The position numbers and the translations under genes were made by a program. From Bacteroidales bacterium (GTDB lineage Bacteria > Bacteroidota > Bacteroidia > Bacteroidales > F082), in assembly GCA_019454985.1 (NCBI GenBank), contig JACFNF010000006.1:1-64000 (forward strand): a DNA stretch of 64,000 nucleotides, in the 5' to 3' direction. Under the pieces are notes generated by a model. The model was not told the DNA's origin. It saw nothing but the letters and a program-made list of their open reading frames with translations, and searched no databases. Below, piece after piece: positions 52,487 through 62,020 of the stretch; position 1 is the first letter of the stretch; every line of letters begins with the position of its first letter.

Positions 52487-52987
52487 ATGGCATTTATTGG
52501 CCTTCTTTCGGACACCCATGGATATCTTCATCCACGGGTGTTCGATTTTTTTAATCCATGCCATGAGGTGTGGCATGCCGGCGATATTGGCAGCAATGTG
52601 GTTGAGCGCCTTGCCGGTTTTAAGCCTTTAAAAGCTGTTTACGGAAATATTGACGATGCTGCCATTAGGGCCCAGTGTTCCGAAGAGCTTCATTTTACCA
52701 TTGACGAACTAAAAGTGTATCTAACCCATATTGCGGGTTATCCGGGAAAATACAATACCAAAGTCAGAAAAAAAATCAAGCTGATAAAACCACAATTATT
52801 GGTTGCCGGCCACTCACATATCCTGAGGGTTCAATATGATGAACAGTCTAAGTTGTTATATATCAATCCGGGAGCAGCGGGCTTATACGGAATTCATCAA
52901 AAAATAACCCTGATACGTTTTCATATTGACGGTGTCAATATTCACGATCTGGAGGTTTACGAAACTGAAAAACAGGCTCTTACCTGA
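52487..52987 (+). CDS. YfcE/MJ0936-type metallophosphoesterase
   Basis: 166 residues. The calcineurin-like metal ligands are in order: SDTHG, HAGDIGS, GNID, and GHSH late (VAGHSH), with the NPGAAGL tail. This small family hydrolyses phosphodiesters such as cAMP analogues or bis-pNPP in vitro; the physiological substrate is unknown. It is soluble and cytoplasmic. Its 3' end overlaps the convergent DUF4293 stop by eight bases. Confidence 0.93.
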   Translation: MAFIGLLSDTHGYLHPRVFDFFNPCHEVWHAGDIGSNVVERLAGFKPLKAVYGNIDDAAIRAQCSEELHFTIDELKVYLTHIAGYPGKYNTKVRKKIKLIKPQLLVAGHSHILRVQYDEQSKLLYINPGAAGLYGIHQKITLIRFHIDGVNIHDLEVYETEKQALT

Positions 52988-53450
52988 TCCGGTCAACCGA
53001 GCGTAACAAACGAATATCGGCGCGGATGCCACGCATGGCTATCACTGAAAACACCATCGCCAGCAATGGCATGAAAGCTCCAAACTCATAATTTGCTTCA
53101 GCCTGAGCCATTTTAGCAATTCGGGCTGTATAGAAAAGCAAAAGTGCAGCAACCATGATGATGGAAACAAACATATTTAACCGCATCAGACTATATTGCA
53201 GGCTTAATTTTTTAAATCGAACAATAGACACTACAGGCAAAATAACCAACAAAAAATTTAACAACACTAATGGTAAAACAAAAGCAAAACTACTCACCGT
53301 TTCGGCTCCAGGCATAAATTCTTTGACCTGATGAATAAAAAATGCAAGCGTATGTGCTTCGCCATAATACCAGGCAACAGGGGAAAAGAAGAGTAATATA
53401 GCTGATAATGAAGCTAATGCCATGAATACTGTCTGGATTCTTTGGATCAT
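52980..53450 (-). CDS. DUF4293 integral membrane protein
   Basis: About 156 residues starting MIQRIQTVFMALASLSAILLFF, the family start. Four membrane helices are visible. ATG 53450 is chosen; the open frame runs further upstream but without conserved features. DUF4293 lies next to rho in many Bacteroidota, and here the two are divergent across 291 bp. Function unknown. Confidence 0.88.
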   Translation of the reverse strand: MIQRIQTVFMALASLSAILLFFSPVAWYYGEAHTLAFFIHQVKEFMPGAETVSSFAFVLPLVLLNFLLVILPVVSIVRFKKLSLQYSLMRLNMFVSIIMVAALLLFYTARIAKMAQAEANYEFGAFMPLLAMVFSVIAMRGIRADIRLLRSVDRIR

Positions 53451-53468
53451 GTAATTAATTTTTTTTGA

Positions 53469-53476
53469 CAAAAATA
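53469..53476 (-). promoter_or_regulatory. -7 promoter element before DUF4293
   Basis: On the reverse strand TATTTTTG matches TAnnTTTG; transcription would begin about 12 nt before the start codon. Confidence 0.45.
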
Positions 53477-53630
53477 GCGAAGAAATCTCAATTGCATATA
53501 AATCTGGCTCAGGGATTTCAATCAACTTTATTCCTAACTCACTCTGAGATATTTCGGAATAAATGTTTATGGAAAAAGAGTTCAAAGCGCATTTTTTTTA
53601 TCAGATATGTTGCATATTAAAAACTTAATG

Positions 53631-53638
53631 TACTTTTG
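53631..53638 (+). promoter_or_regulatory. rho promoter -7 element
   Basis: TACTTTTG matches TAnnTTTG, with GTTG about 18 bp upstream as a -33 candidate. The leader to ATG 53742 would be about 97 nt, long enough for Rho autoregulation, which is inference. Confidence 0.5.
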
Positions 53639-53741
53639 TCGGGCATATTGCTAAGAAAACTCTTTTTTTTAGTCTTTAGCAGTGCGTTTCGAAGCACTGT
53701 TTTCACCAGTCATCTTTTTATTATTACTAACATTCCATCAC

Positions 53742-55766
53742 ATGTATGACATTGTAGAGCTTAATAGTAAGCTTGTAGGTGAGTTGAGAGAGATAGCCAA
53801 GGAATTAAACATTCCTAAAGTAGAGAAGCTGCTTAAACAAGATCTTATTTATCAAATACTTGATCAACAAGCCCTTATCCCATTGCCGGTTGAGAAACCA
53901 AAAAGCGGGGCTATACCCGACAAACATGGAAAAGGGAAAAAGAATCAGAAAAATAATGCTGAAAACCAGAAAACAAAGGCTGAAAAGGTTGGGCAATCAA
54001 TAGAAACTAATCTACCTGACCCAAAGCAAATAGTTAAAGAACAGCTGGTTACTCCGGATTTAATGATTGCAGAAGCAGTTTTGACCGAAGAAAAGCCAAC
54101 AAAGAAAGCTGAAATTTCGACTTTGCCAAACGAGGGTAACAACCGCGCAAAACGTGAGCCCCGCAAACGCATGAAGCCGCAAGCAGCGGCATCGAGTACG
54201 GGTAGTCTGACTACTCTGCCGGAAGAAAGCATCAGCTCCACTACCGTAGCACCAGTCGAGACAAAGACAGAAAGTACGGAAAACGCCCCGCTTTTTAAGC
54301 CGAATAACGGCCAGCCAAAGAATCAGCCTGCTGAAACCGAGCGTCCTCAAAAGCAGGAATTCAAAATTCAGCAGCTTGAAGGCGAAAGCATTCGTAATGA
54401 GCCTAAAAAACAGGACAACGTCCAGAATGGGCAAGAAAAAACTTTCAGAGAAGAGCGGCATAGCGAGAAAAACAACTCTCAGGAACATCAAACTCAGGGA
54501 AAATACCAGAATGGAGAACAGCGTCAGAAAAATTACGAAAAGCCGCATCACAACGAGCCATATCCGCGTAACGACCAAAACCGAAATAACCCCAATCTGA
54601 TCAAAGATCATCAACAAAAGGCTAAACGCGAAGAGTATCCTTTCGAATTTGAGGGGATTGTCCCGGCCGAGGGTGTGTTGGAAATCATGCCTGACGGATA
54701 TGGCTTTTTGCGCTCGTCGGATTACAATTATCTGAACTCGCCAGATGACATTTATGTTTCACAGTCGCAGATTAAACTTTTTGGGCTCAAAACCGGCGAC
54801 ACGGTGAAAGGCACCATCCGTCCTCCACGGGAAATCGAAAAGTATTTCCCTTTGATTAAAGTGGACAGCATCAACGGGAAGCATCCCGATGAGGTGCGCG
54901 ACCGCATTCCTTTTGATTTTCTAACTCCCCTGTTCCCCGAAGAGAAATTCAACCTCACAAGCCATGCCGAAAGCACTATGTCCACCCGCATCATGGATCT
55001 TTTTGCGCCTATCGGCAAGGGTCAGCGCGGACTCATTGTTGCTCAGCCCAAGACCGGAAAGACCGTATTGCTGAAAGAAGTAGCCAATGCCATTGCCAAG
55101 AACCATCCTGAGGTTTACCTCATCATCCTGCTCATTGACGAGCGTCCGGAGGAAGTGACCGATATGGAGCGCAGTGTGAGGGCCGAAGTAGTGGCCTCTA
55201 CCTTCGACGAGCCGGCTGAAAAACATGTCAAGATTGCCAGCATCGTTCTTGAGAAAGCCAAACGTCTTACTGAATGTGGCCACGACGTGGTGATCCTGCT
55301 CGACTCCATCACCCGTTTGGCCCGTGCCTACAACACCGTTTCGCCGGCTTCGGGAAAAGTCCTGTCGGGTGGTGTGGAAGCCAACGCCTTACAGAAACCC
55401 AAACGCTTTTTTGGTGCAGCCCGTAAAATCGAAAACGGTGGCTCACTCACCATTATCGCCACAGCGCTCATTGATACCGGCTCAAAAATGGACGAAGTGA
55501 TTTTTGAAGAGTTCAAAGGAACCGGCAATATGGAACTTCAGCTCGATCGCCGTTTAGCCAACAAACGCATCTGGCCCGCCATTGACATCGTGGCTTCGAG
55601 TACCCGTCGCGAAGACCTGCTGTTAGACAAAGACACCATGCAGCGTGTCTGGATTTTAAGAAATCACCTTTCGGATATGACACCCATCGAAGCGATGGAA
55701 TTTCTGAAAGACAAAATGAAATTTACCAAAACAAATGAGGAATTTCTCATTTCGATGAACAGTTAA
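53742..55766 (+). CDS. rho: Transcription termination factor Rho with long disordered insertion
   Basis: 674 residues, much longer than the 420 of E. coli Rho. The N-terminal helical Rho_N part ([24 protein letters not shown], given as its two halves) is followed from about 50 to 290 by a hydrophilic low-complexity region rich in Lys, Glu, Gln, Asn and Pro. The RNA-binding cold-shock-like domain resumes at [15 protein letters not shown], and the hexamer ATPase has Walker [12 protein letters not shown] (about 434-444), [13 protein letters not shown] and [13 protein letters not shown]. It stops untranslated RNA synthesis. ATG 53742 is chosen because the conserved N-terminus starts there. A terminator follows. 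Confidence 0.96.
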   Translation: MYDIVELNSKLVGELREIAKELNIPKVEKLLKQDLIYQILDQQALIPLPVEKPKSGAIPDKHGKGKKNQKNNAENQKTKAEKVGQSIETNLPDPKQIVKEQLVTPDLMIAEAVLTEEKPTKKAEISTLPNEGNNRAKREPRKRMKPQAAASSTGSLTTLPEESISSTTVAPVETKTESTENAPLFKPNNGQPKNQPAETERPQKQEFKIQQLEGESIRNEPKKQDNVQNGQEKTFREERHSEKNNSQEHQTQGKYQNGEQRQKNYEKPHHNEPYPRNDQNRNNPNLIKDHQQKAKREEYPFEFEGIVPAEGVLEIMPDGYGFLRSSDYNYLNSPDDIYVSQSQIKLFGLKTGDTVKGTIRPPREIEKYFPLIKVDSINGKHPDEVRDRIPFDFLTPLFPEEKFNLTSHAESTMSTRIMDLFAPIGKGQRGLIVAQPKTGKTVLLKEVANAIAKNHPEVYLIILLIDERPEEVTDMERSVRAEVVASTFDEPAEKHVKIASIVLEKAKRLTECGHDVVILLDSITRLARAYNTVSPASGKVLSGGVEANALQKPKRFFGAARKIENGGSLTIIATALIDTGSKMDEVIFEEFKGTGNMELQLDRRLANKRIWPAIDIVASSTRREDLLLDKDTMQRVWILRNHLSDMTPIEAMEFLKDKMKFTKTNEEFLISMNS

Positions 55767-55770
55767 CCAC

Positions 55771-55799
55771 AAAAAAACCGGCTTTCGCCGGTTTTTTTA
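55771..55799. terminator. Bidirectional terminator between rho and mpl
   Basis: AAAAACCGGC and GCCGGTTTTT pair around TTTC, with A- and T-runs on the two sides. It lies between convergent stops, and the mpl stop codon is inside its right edge. Confidence 0.85.
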
Positions 55800-57152
55800 T
55801 TGAAGAATTTCTTCGGCCATTTGCCTGATATCCAAGCCTCCAAAACTACCTGAGCTCATCATCACGATGGCTGAGGGTAGCCGGCATTCACGTTTGAGCA
55901 CCTCTATCAGCCCGGATGTATCCGAAACAATAACCATATGCGGATGGTTGAATGCTTCCCTGATGGTGTCGGCATCCATAAAAGTAAGTTTTTTCAGCTC
56001 TACGGCATGCGGATCATAAAACACAACAGCAATATCGGCCTTCTCCAAAGCATCGCGGTATTGGCCGATAAAGCCACTGTTGAGGCTGCTGAAAGTGTGT
56101 GGCTCGAAACAGGCAATAAGCTGATGATCAGGATATTTCTGCCGCATAGCTTCACAGCTTGCTTTCACCTTTGAAGGTGCGTGGGCAAAATCGCGGTAAA
56201 CGGCTAATCCATGGCTGTTCAGCACCAGCTCCAGTCGTCGCGAAGCGCCTTTGAAATCTGTCAAAGCTTTATAAGCTTGTAGTGATGAAACCCCCATTAC
56301 ATTTGTCACAGCTAAAGCCGCGCTGATGTTGGTTAGGTTATGCCTGCCAAAAATCTGCAGCTTCACGGCCTGGCCGTCAGGAGTTTGCAAAAACACATCG
56401 CCATTTTCCAGCGAAAACGGATGAATGGAATATGGGATTTTATGACATGAAGCCTCTTGAGCTAAACGTACCACTTCGTCATCATCGGCATTGTAGATGA
56501 GGCTTCCCCCCAGTTCGATCGCACGGATAAACTGCCGAAACTGATCGAGATACATGTCAAATTTGGGAAAAACATTCACATGATCCCACCCGATCCCGCT
56601 AATGAGCGCAATATGAGGCCGATAGTGCAAAAATTTCGGGCGACGATCCAAGGGTGAAGTCAGGTATTCGTCACCCTCCATGATCATCCATTCCGCACCA
56701 TTGCTCAGCCTGACCATCACATCGAATCCGTCCAACTGTGCACCAACCATATAATCTGCTTCAATTCCGGCATATTTCAGAATATGAAGAATCATTGAAG
56801 TGATAGTAGTTTTACCATGGCTTCCGCCGATGACAATGCGTTTTTTTGTTTTCGACTGTTCGTAAAGGTACTCCGGATAAGAGTATATTTTCAGTCCAAG
56901 CTTCTGGGCTGCAATAAGTTCAGGGTTGTCGGCACGAGCGTGCATCCCAAGGATGATGGCATCGAGGTCGGGAGTAATTTTTTCAGGAAACCATCCTATC
57001 TCAGGAGGCAAAAGGCCGCAGGCAGCAAGGCGGCTTTTCGAAGGTTCAAAAATTTCGTCGTCACTTCCGCTAACCACATCGCCTTTCCGATGCAAAGCAA
57101 TGGCCAGATTGTGCATGGCGCTTCCACCAATGGCAATAAAATGCACTCTCAT
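55797..57152 (-). CDS. mpl: Muropeptide ligase (UDP-MurNAc:L-Ala-gamma-D-Glu-meso-DAP ligase)
   Basis: About 451 residues from ATG 57152, which starts the conserved MRVHFIAIGGSAMHNLAIAL; the open frame extends further upstream without similarity. Mur ligase features follow: the ATP loop GGSHGKTTITSMILHI, EGDEYLTSP and DFAHAPSKVKASCEAM. The pattern fits Mpl, which reattaches recycled murein tripeptide to UDP-MurNAc, rather than MurC. It is cytoplasmic. A -7 element TATCTTTG is on the reverse strand at 57168-57175. Confidence 0.86.
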   Translation of the reverse strand: MRVHFIAIGGSAMHNLAIALHRKGDVVSGSDDEIFEPSKSRLAACGLLPPEIGWFPEKITPDLDAIILGMHARADNPELIAAQKLGLKIYSYPEYLYEQSKTKKRIVIGGSHGKTTITSMILHILKYAGIEADYMVGAQLDGFDVMVRLSNGAEWMIMEGDEYLTSPLDRRPKFLHYRPHIALISGIGWDHVNVFPKFDMYLDQFRQFIRAIELGGSLIYNADDDEVVRLAQEASCHKIPYSIHPFSLENGDVFLQTPDGQAVKLQIFGRHNLTNISAALAVTNVMGVSSLQAYKALTDFKGASRRLELVLNSHGLAVYRDFAHAPSKVKASCEAMRQKYPDHQLIACFEPHTFSSLNSGFIGQYRDALEKADIAVVFYDPHAVELKKLTFMDADTIREAFNHPHMVIVSDTSGLIEVLKRECRLPSAIVMMSSGSFGGLDIRQMAEEILQ

Positions 57153-57167
57153 ATCCAGTTTTTTTTG

Positions 57168-57175
57168 CAAAGATA
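57168..57175 (-). promoter_or_regulatory. mpl promoter -7 element
   Basis: On the reverse strand TATCTTTG matches TAnnTTTG and lies about 16 bp before the ATG at 57152, so the leader would be very short. It supports that start over the upstream open frame. Confidence 0.5.
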
Positions 57176-57232
57176 GCATCAGAATCGCTCCAAAGCAGAT
57201 CATGAAGCCGAACCTAAGTCGCACAAGTTTGT

Positions 57233-57240
57233 TATTTTTG
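57233..57240 (+). promoter_or_regulatory. cysH promoter -7 element
   Basis: TATTTTTG matches TAnnTTTG and lies 18 bp before ATG 57258. Together with the mpl element it makes a compact divergent promoter region. Confidence 0.5.
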
Positions 57241-57257
57241 CAGGAAATCATCAACCC

Positions 57258-57983
57258 ATGAAAGATCTGGCCATCCAACTCAACAATACTTTGCAGCATC
57301 TGCCCGCCGAAGAAATCCTTAAGGCTGTGAACGAACAATTTCGCGGGAAAATTTGTTTTGCAAGTAGCTTAGGTTATGAAGATCAGGCTATTACCCACAT
57401 GATTTCTGTTCATTGTCCTGATTTGCCCATTTTCACTTTAGATACCGGACGCCTTTTTCCTGAAACCTACGATTTGATTGATCGCACCAATTCCCGTCTG
57501 AAAGTGAATATACACGTTTATTTTCCCGATGCGAAAGAGGTGGAAGAAATGGTAGCTGCCAAAGGAATCAATCTTTTTTATGACAGTATTGAAAACCGTA
57601 AATTGTGTTGTGCCGTGCGGAAAACCCATCCTCTTCGCAGAGCTTTGGCAGGCAGGCAGGCATGGGTAACAGGATTGCGGCGGGCGCAATCGGTCACGCG
57701 TCATGAGATGCAGGCTGTGGAATGGGACGAAACCAATCAGCTCATTAAAATAAATCCATTAATTTATTGGACGGATGATCAAGTTGTTACATACGTAAAA
57801 ACCCATAATATCCCCTATCACCCACTGCACGACAAAGGCTTCCCCAGCATCGGTTGCCAGCCCTGCACACGAGCGATTTTGCCCGGCGAAGACATCCGCG
57901 CCGGCCGCTGGTGGTGGGAAAATCCGGATCAGAAAGAATGCGGCCTCCATCAAAGCAATCATGAAAAACAAAACAATCAATAG
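57258..57983 (+). CDS. cysH: Adenylyl-sulfate reductase, 4Fe-4S type (CysH family)
   Basis: 241 residues. The phosphosulfate-binding part has FASSLGYEDQAI and LDTGRLFPETY. Cys pairs C117-C118 (KLCCAVRK) and C200/C203 (GCQPC) mark the 4Fe-4S enzyme that prefers adenosine phosphosulfate (APS) over PAPS, and the catalytic C228 is in KECGLH. It reduces APS to sulfite for cysteine synthesis in the cytoplasm. No other sulfate-assimilation gene is in the window. The E1 gene starts 8 bp after its stop. Confidence 0.93.
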   Translation: MKDLAIQLNNTLQHLPAEEILKAVNEQFRGKICFASSLGYEDQAITHMISVHCPDLPIFTLDTGRLFPETYDLIDRTNSRLKVNIHVYFPDAKEVEEMVAAKGINLFYDSIENRKLCCAVRKTHPLRRALAGRQAWVTGLRRAQSVTRHEMQAVEWDETNQLIKINPLIYWTDDQVVTYVKTHNIPYHPLHDKGFPSIGCQPCTRAILPGEDIRAGRWWWENPDQKECGLHQSNHEKQNNQ

Positions 57984-57991
57984 CTAAAAAA

Positions 57992-60415
57992 ATGAAAAAG
58001 GAAACTCAGAAACTCTTCAAAGAGCTCCAAATAACAACAGAAGAAGTCTTAAACGATTACCGAATTGCTTTGGAAAGCCGGCATGCAAGTGTGATGGGTC
58101 GGCGCGAAGTGTTGACTGGAAAAGCCAAATTCGGCATATTTGGCGACGGCAAAGAAGTGCCTCAGCTGGCATTGGCAAAAGTTTTCAGAGATGGCGACTG
58201 GCGGTCGGGCTATTACCGTGACCAAACCCTGATGTTGGCAACCGGACAGGTGACTTTAGAGGAGCTTTTTTCACAACTTTATGGCGACACCGACCTTGAG
58301 GCCAATCCTGCCAATGGCGGACGACTGATGAACAACCATTTTGCTTCGCGTTCGCTCGACGAAAAGGGTGAATGGAAAGACCTTACCAAACAAAAAAACT
58401 CGGCAGCTGACAGTTCGCCCACGGCCAGCCAGATGTTACGTCTTCTGGGTTTAGCGCAGGCTTCCGTTTTGTTCCGGCATAACAGCCAGCTCGCCCAATT
58501 CAACAAATTTTCCAACAAAGGTAATGAGGTAGCATTTGGCACCATAGGCGATGCTTCCACCTCCGAAGGGCATTTTTTCGAGGCCATCAATGCAGCAGGT
58601 GTGTTGCAAATTCCTATGGCCATCTCTGTATGGGACGATGGTTGGGGCATTTCGGTGCCCAACAAAAAACAAACCACCAAAACCAATATTTCCGAAATTC
58701 TGAAAGGTTTTGAAAAACAGCCTGATACGAACGGGTTTTATATCTATCGGGCGATGGCCTGGGATTATCCGGAGCTCATCAGGGTATATCGCGAAGGTGT
58801 GGACAAATGCCGCAAAGAACAAGTTCCGGTTTTGTTTCACATCATAGGCTGCACCCAGCCGCAAGGGCATTCCACATCCGGTTCGCACGAGCGCTACAAA
58901 ACAACGGAACAAATTGAAGATGAGAAAGAAAGAGACGGAATTACACATCTTCGTCAATGGATTTTGCAAGTCGGAATTGCCGATGAAAGCCGGCTTGTTG
59001 CCATTGAAAGAGAAGCCGAAAATACTGCAAAAGAAGCACGAAACAAGGCCTGGCACAACTTTCACCAACCCATGCTTGATAAGCGCGACGAGCTGCTCCG
59101 ATTAGTCAACCTGACTACCTGCAATTGTGCAAAAACGGCAAAAATCGAAAAGATAAAACTCGATCTTTCGCGCATTGGCGAACCCATCCGAAAAGACATC
59201 ATTTCGTCGGCACGTAAGATTCTCCGCTTGATTTGTGACAGTTGCTCCAATCCGTCTAACTCGTTAAAAACCAATGTCACTAAGTGGCTTGAATATGAAA
59301 TTCAGCGTGGTTATCAGGATTACAGCGCCCATTTATACTCCGAAGGACCGCTCTCGGCGCTCAAAGTGGAAGGAGTTGAGCCCGAATATCTACCCAACGC
59401 ACCCAGCGTTCCAGGTAGGGAAATCCTCAAAGAAAATTTCGATAAGATTTTAGAAATCAATCCATTGGTCTTAGCTTTCGGTGAAGATGTCGGAAAAATT
59501 GGCGGTGTGAATCAAACCTATGAAGGCTTACAGGAAAAATATGGCCCCCTTCGTGTGGAAGATACCGGAATCCGTGAAGCTACCATTATCGGGCAAGCCA
59601 TTGGTCTGGCTCTAAGGGGTTTGAGGCCCATTGCCGAAATTCAGTATTTCGATTATCTGTTGTATGCCTTGCAGGCCATCAGCGACGATCTTGCCACTAC
59701 ACGATATCGTACCCGCGGCGGGCAAAAAGCTCCCGTCATCATCAGCACCCGCGGTCACCGCTTAGAAGGCATCTGGCATGCCGGCTCCCCTCTGAGCATG
59801 GTCATTAATTCCATCAGAGGCGTCTATGTTGCCGTTCCCCGAAACATGACGCAAGCCGCAGGATTTTACAACACTTTTCTGGCTTCCGACGAACCGGCGC
59901 TCATCATTGAGCCGCTCAACGGTTATCGCCTGCGCGAAAAACGACCTTCTAATCCAGGTAAATACCGTATCAGGCCAGGCATCCCCGAGATTTTACGACC
60001 TGGAAAAGATGTGACCTTGGTAACCTATGGTTCTTGTGTACGTATAGCCCAGGATGCTGTGACTCAGCTCGAAGATTTTGGCATTGATGTTGAACTGATT
60101 GATGTGCAGACGCTTTTGCCGTTCGACCTGAATCAGGTAATCGCCAAATCAATCCAAAAGACCAACAAAGTATTATTTTTTGATGAGGATGTTCCGGGTG
60201 GAGCCACCAGCTATATGATGCAACAAGTCATTGAAGGGCAGAAAGCCTTCCGCTATCTTGATGCCGAACCCAGAACATTAACGGCAAAAGAGCATCGTGC
60301 GGCTTATGCCACCGATGGTGACTATTTTAGTAACCCCAACGCCGAGGATGTGTTTGAAGCTGTATATCAGATCATGCACGATTACAACCCGGGCAAGTTT
60401 CCGAAAATCTTCTAA
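57992..60415 (+). CDS. 2-oxoacid dehydrogenase E1, fused alpha and beta parts
   Basis: 807 residues combine an alpha part (about 1-460) and a beta part (about 470-807). The thiamine-diphosphate motif GDASTSEGHFFEAINAAG and SVWDDGWGIS are in the alpha half; the beta half has AFGEDVGKIGG, IAEIQYFDYL, GHRLEGIWHAGSPL and LIDVQTLLPFD. The fused form is known for branched-chain or 2-oxoisovalerate dehydrogenase E1 in Bacteroidota. It decarboxylates a 2-oxoacid and passes the acyl group to a separate E2, which is not in the window. The substrate could also be pyruvate. Confidence 0.9.
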   Translation: MKKETQKLFKELQITTEEVLNDYRIALESRHASVMGRREVLTGKAKFGIFGDGKEVPQLALAKVFRDGDWRSGYYRDQTLMLATGQVTLEELFSQLYGDTDLEANPANGGRLMNNHFASRSLDEKGEWKDLTKQKNSAADSSPTASQMLRLLGLAQASVLFRHNSQLAQFNKFSNKGNEVAFGTIGDASTSEGHFFEAINAAGVLQIPMAISVWDDGWGISVPNKKQTTKTNISEILKGFEKQPDTNGFYIYRAMAWDYPELIRVYREGVDKCRKEQVPVLFHIIGCTQPQGHSTSGSHERYKTTEQIEDEKERDGITHLRQWILQVGIADESRLVAIEREAENTAKEARNKAWHNFHQPMLDKRDELLRLVNLTTCNCAKTAKIEKIKLDLSRIGEPIRKDIISSARKILRLICDSCSNPSNSLKTNVTKWLEYEIQRGYQDYSAHLYSEGPLSALKVEGVEPEYLPNAPSVPGREILKENFDKILEINPLVLAFGEDVGKIGGVNQTYEGLQEKYGPLRVEDTGIREATIIGQAIGLALRGLRPIAEIQYFDYLLYALQAISDDLATTRYRTRGGQKAPVIISTRGHRLEGIWHAGSPLSMVINSIRGVYVAVPRNMTQAAGFYNTFLASDEPALIIEPLNGYRLREKRPSNPGKYRIRPGIPEILRPGKDVTLVTYGSCVRIAQDAVTQLEDFGIDVELIDVQTLLPFDLNQVIAKSIQKTNKVLFFDEDVPGGATSYMMQQVIEGQKAFRYLDAEPRTLTAKEHRAAYATDGDYFSNPNAEDVFEAVYQIMHDYNPGKFPKIF

Positions 60416-60479
60416 TCATCATGGTGGAAATCAGAAAAAATCTGATTTTCGCCATCCTTTTCAAAGCACATCTCCCCCA

Positions 60480-61718
60480 ATGCGGATTTTGATTCTGGCT
60501 TCTGTCGCCCTGCTTGCCCTCAGTTCGTGCAGCCAATGTGGAAGGCGCAAGCCGGAAAAAAAATCGGATAAACATTATAGTAATTCAAAACAAACTGAAA
60601 TTCATCACGTTGCAAAAGATGACAGTGCTGAATTAGCTCGTTTCATACCACCGACAGCAAATCATTATCCACTCCAATATCATCCCGAACCGCGCAAATA
60701 TCAAGCCCCCATCGAAACGCCTGAACCGCGTAAGGCAGGCCGATTCATTGCGCAGCCTGAAGACAGCTTAGCTCTTTATCCCGGATTTGGGCAAATGATA
60801 TTGCCGGCCGAGCCGGCAGAAACTTTTACAAGCATCAACAGTTACTTTATCATTGATTTTGACAATGATATTTTCACCGGAAAAGACTATTACTTTACGA
60901 ACGGAGCGCAGCTATCGCTCATCCGGCCCTCATTCGGCAACAATCTGATAGCGCGCTTGCTGCCCTCGGCGGGGAAAGGAGCGATGAACCATTATGGGAT
61001 TTCGATCAGGCAAAACATGTACACCTCGACCAATCCCGAACAAACCGAGATTGACGTGAACGATCGGCCATTTGCAGGGATCCTGCTGGCCGAGCTGTTC
61101 AAAATTAGCACCTTACACAGCCGCGAACTTTGCCTGACCAATCGTGTTCAGGTTGGTTTTATTGGCGAGACCTCGCTAGCCGCCTTTATCCAACGGCTTG
61201 CACATCATCTTTTTCCAGTTGGATGGCAGTTTCAGATACACGATGATCTTTTGGTAAACCTTGAAAGTTCGATCGAAAAACAAGTTATTTCTGAACGAAA
61301 CCTTCGACTTAGCTTTTCGGCAACCGGGCGTTTAGGCACTTACCTGACCACTGCCGGTGCAGGTATTCATTTTAAAGCAGGACGCATCCCGTTGTCATTC
61401 AGTCCGTTTGCAACGATCAATTCTAAAACGGTTGAATACGAAGGCAATCGCCATAAACTGTTGTGGTGGGTTTTTGGTGAAGCAGGCGAGACTTACACCT
61501 TTTACAATGCCAGCCTACAGGGAGGCCTGTTCAACCGAAACAGTCCGCTTGTGATAGAAAGGCAAAGACTCACCCGCATTGTTATTCAGGCAGCCACTGG
61601 ACTGGCACTTGCTTATGGTGCAACTGCCCTCCAACTGAAATTCGTATATTTGACGCCCGAATTTTCTCCAGGGAAACCTCATAGCTGGGGATCGGTTAAT
61701 TTGTTGTTTAACCTCTAA
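60480..61718 (+). CDS. LpxR-like (DUF2219) protein with lipoprotein signal
   Basis: About 412 residues. ATG 60480 opens a lipoprotein signal (MRILILASVALLALSSC, Cys 17). A linker of about 100 residues contains two PEPRK motifs. The C-terminal 300 residues match the lipid A 3'-O-deacylase family: FDNDIFTGKDYYFTNGAQ, YGISIRQNMYTSTNP and DRPFAGILLAEL. LpxR normally forms a 12-strand outer-membrane barrel and removes an acyl chain from lipid A. A lipid-anchored linker before the barrel is unusual. Activity is not proven; a related barrel of other function is possible. It follows the E1 gene by 64 bp. Confidence 0.84.
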   Translation: MRILILASVALLALSSCSQCGRRKPEKKSDKHYSNSKQTEIHHVAKDDSAELARFIPPTANHYPLQYHPEPRKYQAPIETPEPRKAGRFIAQPEDSLALYPGFGQMILPAEPAETFTSINSYFIIDFDNDIFTGKDYYFTNGAQLSLIRPSFGNNLIARLLPSAGKGAMNHYGISIRQNMYTSTNPEQTEIDVNDRPFAGILLAELFKISTLHSRELCLTNRVQVGFIGETSLAAFIQRLAHHLFPVGWQFQIHDDLLVNLESSIEKQVISERNLRLSFSATGRLGTYLTTAGAGIHFKAGRIPLSFSPFATINSKTVEYEGNRHKLLWWVFGEAGETYTFYNASLQGGLFNRNSPLVIERQRLTRIVIQAATGLALAYGATALQLKFVYLTPEFSPGKPHSWGSVNLLFNL

Positions 61719-61728
61719 TCAAACGCCT

Positions 61729-62016
61729 TTGAATTTTTCGACATCAGACCCTCTGGCAGGGCAGGAAATCGTTTTTCCGGTCACCTATATCATCAAGGTG
61801 GTCGTCACACACAATATGGAGCAGACATACCATCGCAGCCTCATTGAAGGAGTTTTTCAACGCATGAAAGTTCCTTTTGAACTTGTTGCTGTCAATGCCA
61901 GCAAACAAAACACTTATTTGAGTTTTAATTTCCGGATAACCCTGCTCGACATTGAGCAGATGCGTCAGCTTTATGGTGAGCTTCAAAAGATTCCCTGGTT
62001 TAAATTCGCAGTATAA
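61729..62016 (+). CDS. DUF493 (YbeD-like) small protein
   Basis: 95 residues from a TTG at 61729, since the conserved IVFPVTYIIKVVV start requires it. The ferredoxin-like pattern and NTYLSFNFRITLLD segment match DUF493, a small regulatory or unknown family. It lies 10 bp after the LpxR-like gene and 4 bp before the fluoride channel. Confidence 0.85.
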   Translation: MNFSTSDPLAGQEIVFPVTYIIKVVVTHNMEQTYHRSLIEGVFQRMKVPFELVAVNASKQNTYLSFNFRITLLDIEQMRQLYGELQKIPWFKFAV

Positions 62017-62020
62017 AAGA

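Noticed and set aside
60428..60448. Terminator between the E1 and LpxR-like genes
   Set aside because: An 8-bp AT-rich stem with a 5-nt loop and only a short T-run; too weak to call, and the downstream genes seem to belong to the same run.
61719..62020. Fluoride riboswitch before crcB
   Set aside because: The gene is preceded by another coding gene only 4 bp away, leaving no room for the aptamer.
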